DNA of 64,000 bases from Acanthochromis polyacanthus (lineage: Eukaryota; Chordata; Actinopteri; Pomacentridae), in the NCBI RefSeq assembly GCF_021347895.1, contig NC_067120.1, positions 16,291,361 to 16,355,360 on the forward strand, given 5' to 3'. The position numbers and the translations under genes are program-made. The first letter of the stretch is position 1, and every line of letters begins with the position of its first letter. The notes beneath the pieces are model-generated. The model saw only the letters and a list, made by a program, of their open reading frames with translations. It had not been told where the DNA came from and did no database searches. Positions 12,005 through 24,019 of this stretch are shown piece after piece.

Positions 12005-12077
12005 TTCGGTGGGTCCCCCCCAAAATATTTGTACCCCCCTGTGCCCCCCTACTACAATTAATCTGGATCCGCCCCTG
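12005..12077 (-). mobile_element. C-rich hAT-like right end
   Basis: On the minus strand it reads CAGGGGCGGATCCAGATTAA followed by G-rich runs, the typical start of a common fish non-autonomous hAT family. No partner end or target duplication was identified. Confidence 0.45.
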
Positions 12078-14725
12078 TATGTTAAATACCGTTAGCTGGC
12101 CTTCAATATTTTGCGAATGTCTATTTAACGTGTAAAATCTATTATGAGTTATTTTAAGCTAAAAACTTTTCTCCAGTAAATTGCTGTCCTATTTTCCAAG
12201 CTGGCACTCCTCTGACCTGGTGCCTGAGTGCTTGACATGATGCGTTCTCGCGAATAACTAAAGTTGTATTAACCGACGTATCAAAGAGTAGAGGGTGACC
12301 AAAATAGTTATCTGTAGTTTACCTTAGTACTTGTGAGTGTCCAACACAGTGCAGCACTCTGCTGTGAAGGTGGAGACATGTGGCGGTGGTGTATTTGCAA
12401 CAACAACAACAAAAAACAAAAAAGGAATCTGAAGGAGTAGCAGCTAGGATTTAGGAGTGGCGGGCCGCCGCTGCTGAATGAATGTAGAGGAAAAACTGTT
12501 TTTCTTTTATTCGTTTTACAAATCCACTTAAAATGTTACTGTTCTATGAAGTGGTTGGTGTGAACTGTGTGAAAGTGAGAAACAGCAACAATCCGTGCTG
12601 TTCTTTTAGTCATCTGTGACAACGCTCTGTGACAGTGGATAAAGGAGAGAGGTGGAGGCTGTTAGGAAATGCTGTCATATAAGAAAAGTAGACATGAGTG
12701 CAAAGAGCAGCAACAGAAACTACCGCAACTCACCCCGGGATAAAGACTAGCGTTGTGAAGTGAAACAGAATTACTTGTTCAGTGAGCACACGTTTACCTC
12801 AGATATCTCCTGAAGAGTGGCTCACTGTGAATATGTTAAGTTATTAAACAGAAGGAGGTTTCAATTAAAATCTCCTTCCACTTGGATGGCTTTGTGTTCA
12901 TTAAAATGTACCAACCACTTAATCATCACTATGGCCCTGTCACATGCAGGGGAGAGCTACTGGGATACCCTGGTCTCTGTATTATCTTAAGTTGTCAGTG
13001 TGCTAAAGCTGAAATTGAAGTGTCACGGATATCGTATTGCCTGAAGACTGTTCTGTACTTCCTTGTTTCGCTTTAACTGAAAACTTGTTCTCTTTTCAGG
13101 AACTAGTGAAATATAGAAGCAACAAAGGTATTCTACTTTTTTTTTTTTAGCATTAGTTTTGTTTTTTTTGCCAGGCACACAATTTTGATATTTCCCAACA
13201 CTTCATATGTGCAAACCAGTCTGTGAAGAACTCCATGCAGTTCATTACAAGACAAAAATTCCATTGTTCGAACTGTGTATCACTAGGGAAGCACTTCCTA
13301 ATGCTGTACTCAAATTTACATGCAATTCTGTTTTATAATTCCATCCTGTGACTCTAGGTTGATGTCCAGTGCCTTTCATTTTCATTGTAATCCGTGGCAC
13401 TTAAAAGCATCACCACTTACACACCAACCAAACATTATTACTAAGTTGGGGTTGAAGAGGAGACTCCTGCCATCCCGCTAGTCCATTTGCTCTCCCCTCA
13501 TTTGTTAATTCCCTCAGTTTTTATAGACGGAGACCATTAAAATGCCAGTGAGAAGCCACAGAAGAAGCTGTGTAGTTTGTACCAACCAACGCCAGAACTA
13601 GACCGGGTGCTTGCCAGCTAATTAAGTTCACGTGTGAGCCCCTGAAAGACCCAGTCAGGTGTAATTAAAATGGAGCCGGTGACAGCCATGGCATTTGTCA
13701 GAGCTACCCAGCAGTTCAAATACCGGTACTGACAGAAATGTCAAGCAGATAGCAGTAGCTCATCTCCTCTTCAGTGCTCTACTCACACACACACACACAC
13801 ATATATATACACACAAAGCCATTGCCTCCTTTATGAATGTTTGCTGATAACCTTTAGGATTCCCTGAACAGCAAAAACTACAAATTCTCTCTCATTATTC
13901 ATCCAGGGAGGCCCGTATTTATTGACGTATAGATCCACTTGACACATGATGGTGCAATGTACTTTGTAGCGCCCCCTCTACCTACTAATCTCAGAGGCAA
14001 GCAAAAAACTGGTAATTGCTTCGGTTCATGCGTCTCTCGATGTCACTTTAGAAATTGATGGCAGCTTTGATCTTTGATATCATAAATGTTATGTTGTAGT
14101 AATTGGCCCCATCATGCCAGGTGTAGCAACGTGTATGCAGGTGCTCTGGACAGACGGCTAGTGCTAAACCAGCTGTTGTGAATTTATATGACTTAATCAG
14201 GCAGAAGACAATAGTGGGTCTGATGATGGGGGACTATGGTTCATGAGATCACTTGAAGCGAGGATGCAAACTGGAAATGTGGAAAATAAAACCCTTCTCC
14301 TGCAGCTCTCTTAGAGATTCAAGCTCTGCTCTCGTGAGAGAAAGACCCCTACTTAACCTATTGCACTGCCACATCACACCCTCGCTATGAACTCTGCTGC
14401 TCTTTATAATCCTTTACCTGATCTTGGTGAAAAGACAGGTAATTGGCTAAAGTCTCTTGTCATGGGCTACATTTTCTAAAGCCTGAAAAAGAGGCCAAGA
14501 GGAGGTGCAGCAGTCTAGTTTATTTTTTAGAACACTTAAATTATAATATCATGAGAAGTTAGAACAGAGTTTTCGCCCTGTAATGTCAAAACATACTGCC
14601 TTCGTCAGCGTTAAAAGATCCTCTAAAATTCTTAAAAATGAAAATGGGTATTAAAGTTTAAAAATTCCCATAACACAACATAACAGAAAAAAGTTGGGGT
14701 ACCGCTATGCTAGCTGCTCTGTGAG
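12078..14725. other. Non-coding, no gene seen
   Basis: Mostly unique AT-rich sequence. A short (CA)n(TA)n microsatellite lies at 13784-13816. None of the short open frames resembles a known protein or has splice signals that convince me. Confidence 0.3.
13784..13816 (+). repeat. (CA)n(TA)n microsatellite
   Basis: About nine CA units, then TATATATA, then CACACA. Confidence 0.85.
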
Positions 14726-14920
14726 GCTGTATTAAGACAGTGCTTTGAGCTAAATGCTAACATTAGCATGCTAACATGATGACAGAGTCCAAGTACTGCT
14801 GTATCAGCAGACAACTGGCATCATGTTTACTATGATCACCCTTTAGTTTGGTGTGGTAGCATGCTAACAGTTGCTAAGGCTGATGGAAATGTCGGTTTTG
14901 CATGTATTTTCCAATACATC
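14726..14920 (+). repeat. Teleost GCTAAC/GCATGCTAAC interspersed repeat
   Basis: Contains TTAGCATGCTAACATGATGA and GTAGCATGCTAACAGTTGCT, then GGCTGATGGAAATGTC. This is the signature of a very common fish repeat. A copy in the opposite orientation, with a different portion preserved, lies at about 44620-45030. Confidence 0.6.
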
Positions 14921-17900
14921 AAAATATTCAATGAAAAATGAAAAATTTGAAACAGGATGAGTTTGTGTCACATTCTAAGAAGAAATCACACTTTGTACTT
15001 TTCTTCACTTCAGACAGGTGAGCTTCACACACAGAGTCACAGTTTCTAGACTGGAAGTAATTTTTTTTCACAGCAGCAGTCCTCAGATTATGGCAGGACG
15101 TTTGTATTTCACTGTTGGTAAAGTAGTAGTTAGATTATCATCACATATGGATGGAATTTTCAGTATTCGGCCAAATCCCAAAGAAAGGCGGCTATTAGTT
15201 ATTTGAACAGTTTGATAGGCTGGATAGTAGTTCAAATTTAGTTTTTTTGTTTATTGGTACATTATTATGCATTCTGGCTTGCAGATTAATGCTTAGGCTT
15301 CCTCACTGCAGTGTCTGTATGAAACCATGGGGAACATTAATGGAAAAATGACCAATGTCTCAGTGACACGATGGCATCACTTACACAGACTGATGAATCC
15401 TGCAAAACTAAAGTTGAAATTGCCGTTAGATTAGAGTTTGAAGAGTTAAGATGTGGAAGTTTACCTTTTGGACAAGGGGAGTATTCATATCCCTTTGTAT
15501 CATGTAACAAGTTAAATACCAATATATATTAGAAAGGACACTGGGCAATTCACCTCTAACATGCAGAGCCACCAGATTACACTGGTTTGGGGTCCAAATA
15601 CACCTTCTTTGTTCTGCTATCCTTTTTGCAACTGTTTGTTCTCCACTCTCATTGTTGCTTCTTTAGCAGGTTCACACTAAGATGTGATATTCCAATTCAA
15701 AATATTTCCGCCTAGAGAAAGTGGGGAACCAACCAATTAACTGGTAAGGAAGGACAATGCTAAAAAGACAGACTGCTGCTGTTTTTGTGTTGAGCGAGAC
15801 CTTTTCACTAAAACGTTAAACACAGCAAAACACTCAGTGGCGCTACTTTTTTCAGATATTCATTCTGTACAGGTGCAATGAACAGTGATTGATCCTGTGC
15901 TGCAAAAAAGTGGAAAGCTGTGGTGCATGTTGATCACTTTAGACTACAGTAAGTTGCCTCATACTGCTGCACTTGAAAACGCCTAGACTTACTAAGGCCT
16001 AGAGTTGCTGGTGGTGCAGAAAACTCCACCGTTTGAAATCGGTCCACTGCCAGTATCACAACACCATGCAGAAAACCTGGTGTATAGCCAAGTGTTTACA
16101 GCCAACTGTGAATATAATACAAAAGTTACACAAGTTAATAGTTTGAAGGATTAGTTGAAAAGTCTAATCTTGTGTTGTCTCACTCTTTTCCTCATCACAG
16201 CTCTGTGTATTCAAAGTCTCTGCTGGATATGGTTGTGTGTCATTATTGGCAGAGATCTTTTATTGCTTCTGAGAACCATTTGGACTTTTTTTTTTTCCCT
16301 CCTACACCCCCGGTTTTATGTGTCATTTGTTGTTTCATTTTCACCCCAGCCAAAAGCATTTGGGGACCTATTAAGCAAAAACCTGTGAATATTTCAGAGC
16401 ATAATTAGAGCTCTAATTACAATTCATTATTCATAAAATGGGTGAACCAAACTGCAATGCATACTGCAGAGGTCTAAAACACGTACTATTTGGACTGCAA
16501 TTAGAATATGTATAATACTCCCTAAAACATATTGTAGTACTGTTAGCCCTAGACAGAGATGTGCTGGTATATTATTCATAGACACATATTGCACATTTTA
16601 AGAGCTGGATAATGCCCGCTGGTGGAAACATAATCTCTCTGCAACACTCAGCTTACACTATTACTGAAGTTATGCAGCTGGTTTTCTCCGGCGTTTTTAA
16701 ACAGCCAAATGTTGCAAGAATTTAAACCACGTCTTCTTTTACTAACTAATCTACGCAGTATTCAGTCATGCAAGCCTTTAACTTGGGATCAAAGACTGTC
16801 ACTACTCACTGACTCAGCCCTCCATACAAAATACTGACCACAGTTCATATTCAATCAAAACACAAACCAAGATCCTCGAAGACAGCTCTAAGAACCCTGC
16901 ATGAATTGTACCTCCCCAGGCTGAAGGTGTAGGTCTCTCACACTGGTGCTTTCTCCAACCTCCAAGGTGGAAAAGATTGACATGTGTGGTCAACTGTGCG
17001 AACTCTACGCTGTATACAAATGTAATACTTTTGTAACCTTTTTACATTCATTGTCTCTATGAATCCCATTAACATTCCTGTATAGTTTCGCTTTTCCTTA
17101 TTCATGAGCTGTGGGTCAGGATCCGTATCCAATAGAAATTACTATTATAATTCTGTGTCTGTGATTGCCTCGCTGAGCTTAAGAATTAATAAATAATGTC
17201 TGGCAGTCAGTGCATAGGGTGTGTTTCCCATTTATTGCACAATGTAAACACCGGTCCCATCCCCCTTTCCACGTTATTTCAGTGTCAGCATCACCGCAAA
17301 GGACAGGGCCGTTTTATCAGCCGTGGTGAGCTCATGAGTTATCATTTCATGTTCATGTGTATTACACTATGTAGTCCTGTCATGAGCGAATTTCATAACC
17401 GGACTTGTCTTCACATTGATTTAATTGGCTCCTAGTGTGCTTTCTAATGAAATTGTACCATGTTGAGGGGAAAGTTAACTCTCATTTCCGCATTTCAGCC
17501 ACTGTATGAGATGATGCAGCACAGCGTCGAGCAGCGGGGACTCTGCTTGTGCAGTTGCATTCTGGGTAGCAGGACACCTTCACTGTGAGTAATGAGAATG
17601 TTGCCAGGAGGCCTTGCTGGTCAGAGCTGAGCGCTGTAGTGCTTGCAGGGTTTGCCACAGGCGAGTGAAGCTGGGAATGATCCACAGTGCATCTGCAGAG
17701 AACATGTCAGTGAGTAATGACCTAACGATAATGTAGACGGTGCTTGTTTTGGATCATAGGCATACTGCATATACGTCGACTTACTTAAAGTTGTATTGGC
17801 TAACTTTGTATATTTACAGCTCCCCAAGTGGAATGAGAGGACACTCACCATAAGATTTAAACCCTAATATCCTCCAGTGCCATTACATGACATTAGTAAA

Positions 17901-20900
17901 CCACACAAAGCAGCCAGATTTTCACCAACCCATCTGGCGCTGATCATTTTTTAATCAAAGAGCAAAGCTAATTTCACTGCCACATTCTCAGGGAATGGTA
18001 TGAGCTTCTCTTCTGTTGAACCACTTACTAATTAAGTATAAATGACATCATTTTTAAGCGAGGAAAGAAATCATACCCAGCATGGCCTGATTTGTTCTTG
18101 TGATTAAGAATACATTTTGTCTGCAGGAAATGCCATTATTGTCCAGCATTACCTGCTACCTTTACAAGTCTGCAAATGACGGTCTTTTTCTAATGTGGAA
18201 ATACTAATGGCCCCGTCTTATCTAGTGCTTTGTTTGGAGACGGCCTGGGAAAATAGCGCACATCAAAGCCCAACAGTGCCTTTTCCCAATTAACCACTTA
18301 AATCAGCTCTGCAACTCAAAACATCTCCTCTATTCTTTTCATTAATGCATGCACCTTTCTCCTCCGCACGATGTGCATTTACTATTTTATCATTTGAAAT
18401 CCTTTGAAGTATCACTGCTGGCTAGGGAAGAAAAGGTTGATTTCATCTCCTAAAGATGATGATCTGCATTGTCTTTGAAGTAAGCTGAACAAGGTGTGCT
18501 GCTGTCCAAAGGAGGGTGGTGAACAACCGAAGGATAGAGTGAATGCAGTCAGGGGCCTGATGCACTTGACTGCACAGCAGAGTCTTTCTCATAGTGACTG
18601 ACCTTGAGGCTGGACTACACCATTATACTTTATTACAGTAGGTTACAGAAGTCTGTGCAGGATTTATGATTCATGGCTACTGATTTCATAGTGCTTTGCA
18701 GACCATTTGACAATGCTGAGTTCTATAATGAAAAAAGACGACAACTAAGAAGCGGCTATAGCCACAGACCATAACTGCTTTCGTTTCAAATGGCCTTTGG
18801 TGTCAAAAAGTAAAGTTAGATGTGATGTCAGGTGAGCAACACCATCACCTTAGAATGACACAAAATGGGTCAAAATCCCATAACACAGCATGCTGTAGCT
18901 ATATCCCTGCCCCTTTGCCCTGTCTTTCACTTTTTCTCTCCATTAGCAGAAAAAAAAAGTTGCCGCTATTAAGACATCCCCTGGTACATTCAAGAGAAGG
19001 TCACACTTTGAGCAAATGTACAACCACATACACATCACAGACAGGCTGCTGCTGAAACACTGCTATTAGTTTTAATATCCACCCTTGCAGTGTCACTAAT
19101 AGTGCAGAATCAGAAAGTAGAGCAGCAGAATACCCACTGGAACCAACATACACCACAAAACGCACTGATGTTCCCAAAAGCAAATAGGCTATACATCACT
19201 GTCATCCTGATCTTCCGGGTTTTTTGAATATCTTATGTGCATGACACTGGTTCAAAGAATTTGTCTCCCGTGGTTTATGGTCACTTGGTAGCTGCCGTAC
19301 GCATTGACACCAATGACTACACCAGCTAGATGTGACTTTGCAGATACTGTAAGTCGGTCATGCATTCGAGGTATATCATTACCCAATGTGAGAGCATTGT
19401 GGAAGGAATTAATTATCTTTGCGCATGAACAATATGAGTTTTAGGAATTTAAGCTTTTTTTTTTGGATGCAATATGTAAATCACCCCTTGAATCATTGAC
19501 TGTTAGAGCATTCTGCTTCGAGAAAACCCTTGAGCTAAAAACTCCTCAGGTACACCCTCTGCTCTTTAGGCACCTGGGGATTTAACCAGAGAGAACAAAG
19601 ACATCTCATAAAGTATGTAAAGTTATGAGCCTCCACTGCTGTGCTGCAGAGCAATCAATTAAAATTGCTTCTGCCGGCAGTATTAGTCGTGTTTTAAGGA
19701 GATTGGTGTACACAGCCATTACAGAGTCGAGTATTTTCATTATCTTAAGTGCATGAGATTTTGTTTAGGCCAGCATTTTTAGGAAACAACTATTATGAGC
19801 AAATCTGGACATATGAGCATCTGAATAGATAAGCAGGCATCTTTGGTGAGGAAATGAGGCTATTAGTCACAGTTACAGACCAAACTACCGGTCAAGATAA
19901 CAGTCTGTTGTCCTTGTATTATGTACAAGCCTAATATTAAGATTCTCCGTTATTGATGCTGCCTTCAGTTCACCTTCTCTTAAAGGGTGAATTTGTTTTG
20001 CTTCAACCAATGCAAATTAGGTATCCATTTTCTCTGTTGTAAGGCAACACTACGGCCAGTGGACCGTCAGTTAATAGTAGTACTGAGTGCACATGTTGCT
20101 CCGAGTACAGCTTGCTTCGACAGTTACAATATACGTAGGTAGACTGATGTTTCAGCAAAGACATCTCTAAAATGCTGTTGAAGTACTCGATCAGATTTTA
20201 TGGGTGGCCTCAGAATTGACCCTATATTTATCGGGATTTGTCTCTGCCTCAAACAAAGAGGGCTCAGGATTTTATTTCAAGAATTACTGCAGGGGAATCA
20301 CTAACTTGCCTATACGTTGTCTGATTTAATTAACATAATTAATGTAGCTGGTTGTAAAACTCCCTGCCGCAAATGCATCCAATGATCTGAATCATTTCTA
20401 ATTAGAATTTTTTGCTAATGATAACGGCTGTCAACCTCCCCGCTCACCTTCGTACACACTGCAAGACATGAATTCAAGAAACAGGAGAAAAGAGGGTAAC
20501 GGCTAAATGCTATGTAAAATGATGCATATTATGAAAAATGGTGTTCAAAAGAAAACACACAGCTGCATGTTAGTTCAGCAAAACAGCACTTACTGAGATG
20601 GATGAGGCCGCATCAAACTTTGAGCGGCTCTTATGTTCTTGACACCAGCTGGAACTGCTTTAGGCTGGATCTTCACTTGATCTTTACCCCTCATAGACTT
20701 GGTCTCATCTCTGTCTCGGTAATGACTAGATCTTGGTGTTCTTCACTAAAACACTAATGCATAAACACCAATGCCATCTGACAACACAAAGTGGCTAATT
20801 TGCATCATCTGCTATGCTTCGTACTAGCTGATCTAGTAAAATAACTTAGGCCAACTACAGAAAATCTGGATCAACTGAAATCTCACCTACTCTTTAACCA

Positions 20901-23720
20901 ATCAGTTGGCTGCAAGTAAACTCCACATAAAATCCTGCCACAGACATATTAGTCTACATTATTCTAATATTACATAAATGTCAAGTATTTGTACCATATT
21001 AAACCATTTCAACCTATTTATTCTACACGTAAATGATAACAGAGTACAGCTTACATTCATATGACTGCAGACAGGTACGTTTTAGATGATATGTCACGTG
21101 GGTTGTTGAGCTGTAATTTACAGACTGCTCTTTACACTCGACTTTGTGGCAATCTGTTTTAACAAAATGCAACCATATCGACAACTTCTTTGACATGCTG
21201 CCAATTAGTCTGAAGCTGACTAACGTAAACATTAAATAAGTTATGCCTAACAGTCTCCATGAGGTTGTGCGTGTCGAAAGCTGTGAAAACAGAATAAATC
21301 AAACATTTTTTTCCACAGTTAGTCTGTTCCTCCCACCGCAAAGATAAATGGAATAAGCCTGCAATGGTTTTGATGTAGCGCTTTACTCCTGCAATTGCAT
21401 CACCAGTGACAATTTGGTCAGTGAGACCATATCAACCGTCAAGTCAACCTAAAGAGTACAGCCTGTGCCATGTGTATCCGATTGTAAAAAATGTGTTTGC
21501 TTGCTAAACACATCAGTAAGAAATAAATGCTTTCCAAGCTGACAGAGACTGGGTTGATAGCGTCGCCATTAAGACCCAAGAAAGCCAGTGTTGGTTAAAA
21601 TGTTTTTTTGATATTTTGTCTTTCATAGTAATCCTGAATGTAAAGATTACAATGAAGACTTGCCTTCCTATTTTCTGTGTTTTGATCATTGTTCATGTCA
21701 AGCAAAACATAGCACTTTATTCGAAATGAAACCAATACGAAACATTTGAATGTCTTGCAGGGCACCATTCAACATTTACACAACATGCTGCTATCCAGAC
21801 AAAAGACAAGTGGGTGTACCATCACAGGTTTTAGGGCACAGACTGGCTTTGTTCCCTGCTCAGTGTCCTATTACATGAAAAAAAAAACCCTGCATTCTAT
21901 GTGGTATTAGTGCATATGAATGGTAGCTCTTTCTAATATCCTCTTTTCAATTGCATATTCTTCCATCTGTCCCTTACACATGCACATGCTCACCTCATAT
22001 TACTATAAAAAGGTCTTGTAGGCATATTGTAAATTAGATTCCATTCAACAGTGGAAGCTGAATAGCTTGGCTAATATTTCTTTTGATGATCAGAAACACA
22101 GAGGGACCTGATAGCCACTCATGTGTGGTCATATTGTTGAACTACGGCATTACATTAATTCTACCAATGATCCAAAGAGCTCAATATTTCTTTCAAATAG
22201 GAACATCCCATTTAATTTCCTGTGTTTTTGATGAGACTTGAGAGAGCACACAATTTCAGCATATAAAGGTGCCCGTGTAAGAAATATGACATATAAATAG
22301 AAGAGATATAAAACAAATTCCTGATGTTCGCCGTTAATAAAACAATTAATAAAAATACAATTAATGAAATGTAAAAAACACAGACCAAAAAACTAGCATC
22401 CACAGTTTGATTCCCAGCCAGTGGACTTTGGTCACATGTACATAATAGGTGTATAATGAGCCATCATGAGAGCAGAAGCACCATTTTAAAATTTCATAGC
22501 AGCCTTTCAAAGAACAGGTGTTTCAAATATCATTAAAGATGGCTGCACGAATTACTGTCATCAGTAAGGCAGAATGTACATTAGGATTAAGTGCTTCTCT
22601 GGCAGTGAAACATCTAAATGGAATGTAGCCATTGAGTGCATTTACATGGACATTAGTATCTGAGTTCTGATGTCGATCCCGGTTTTGACCATATCCATTA
22701 CCAGACCTTTACAAGCAACAGAGCTCATACGCCCCGTAGGTTATTTGTGCAAACAACTGATTACACCAATGGTTACATTTCATTTTGGCTTCACCTCTCA
22801 AAGGCTGTAGATAATACGACAGGAGCAACAGAGCTGTCACACTCAGTGCTGCTAACTACTTTCAATGGAAGGGAGCTAAAGCGTAAATTTAAAAGTTAAT
22901 TATGTTGAAATTTCGAATGAAGCCACATTTGTGCGGGTAGTACACGGCTTTCAGAAACCTGGATAAATGTATACATGCAAACAGCATCCTGGTTTCTAAT
23001 ACTCATGAAGAAGTGTTGTTGCTATGGTTGCCTGCAGTTTAGTATGAATGATCACCGAGTTAGAGCAGTGTCGTGTTTGAGACAACCTGTTCTGTGATTT
23101 CCACAGACATATGCCAGCACGTCATAAAAATAAAACACAGGAGCCAGAGTATATTTTTTTTAACTAAATGGTATATCATAGCTCTTTCACTTTTTTCTTG
23201 CCTTGGGGCCTTAGGTGTGGTTTGCATCTGACTTAAATTATGACCACTTATCAACACAGTTTTCCCTACAATAGAAGAGAGACAATTTAAAAATTTAAAG
23301 TGAACACAAACACATTTAGGTGATACATAATACATGTAAAACCAACATTTAGAGAGTTCTGCGTACTGACAAAAAAAGAGAGAAATTAAAAACTGGAAAG
23401 GCAGCTTGATCTCAAACACAAAGGTGAGTTAGAAACAGGAATGGCCTGTCAATCAGTAATCAGTGCTTGGAGGAACATTTGAGTGACTGGTGTGTGATAG
23501 ATGCTCACCGCCGAGCTAATCAAACAGCTGATTTAATATTTCTCTGTACCACCAACTCCGGATGATGGTTGATGGTAATCATCAAAATGCAAACCATCGA
23601 TAAGATTAAGCCTCAACAAAACAATTAATGCGGTAAACTTTTCGTAAGGGAACAAAAGCAGTAACAGAAGAGAAAACCGTAGCCTATTTTAGAACTACAG
23701 AAATTACTAACCCAGCTACA
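14921..23720. other. Gene desert, mostly unique sequence
   Basis: I find no coding exon with family similarity on either strand. Parts look like unique, non-repetitive DNA with clustered homeodomain-type TAAT cores, for example 16395-16440 and 20310-20430. Microsatellites and repeats are sparse, which would fit a regulatory desert, but conservation cannot be judged from one sequence. Confidence 0.35.
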
Positions 23721-23722
23721 TA

Positions 23723-24017
23723 CAGCCATGGCCATAAGTTTGGACACAAGTGCCATGACGCTTGTGAATCTTAGAAAATACCACAAAATTGTCACTTACC
23801 AGTCATAGCCATCAACCAAAATGAAATACAGATATTTCCAGTGCATAAATTTGATGTTTGACAGCAAATAGTATTTGAAAAACTTTTGTCAGTCAATGAC
23901 AAAATTTGTGCAACAATTTGCTGTTAATATTCCAATGTCAATAAGTGACAATTTTGTGGTATTTTCTAATATTCATAAGCGTCATGGTACTTGTGTCCAA
24001 ACTTATGGCCATGGCTG
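23723..24017. mobile_element. Tc1-type MITE
   Basis: A 295-bp non-autonomous element with 76-bp terminal inverted repeats starting CAGCCATGGCCATAAGTTTG, three mismatches between arms, and TA duplications at 23721-23722 and 24018-24019. No coding capacity. The subterminal phrase TTGGACACAAG is typical of Tc1/mariner-derived MITEs. Confidence 0.9.
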
Positions 24018-24019
24018 TA

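Noticed and set aside
12005..12077. 10554-12077 as one complete hAT element
   Set aside because: The two ends have different terminal sequences (TAGGGATGG against CAGGGGCGG), so they belong to different families.
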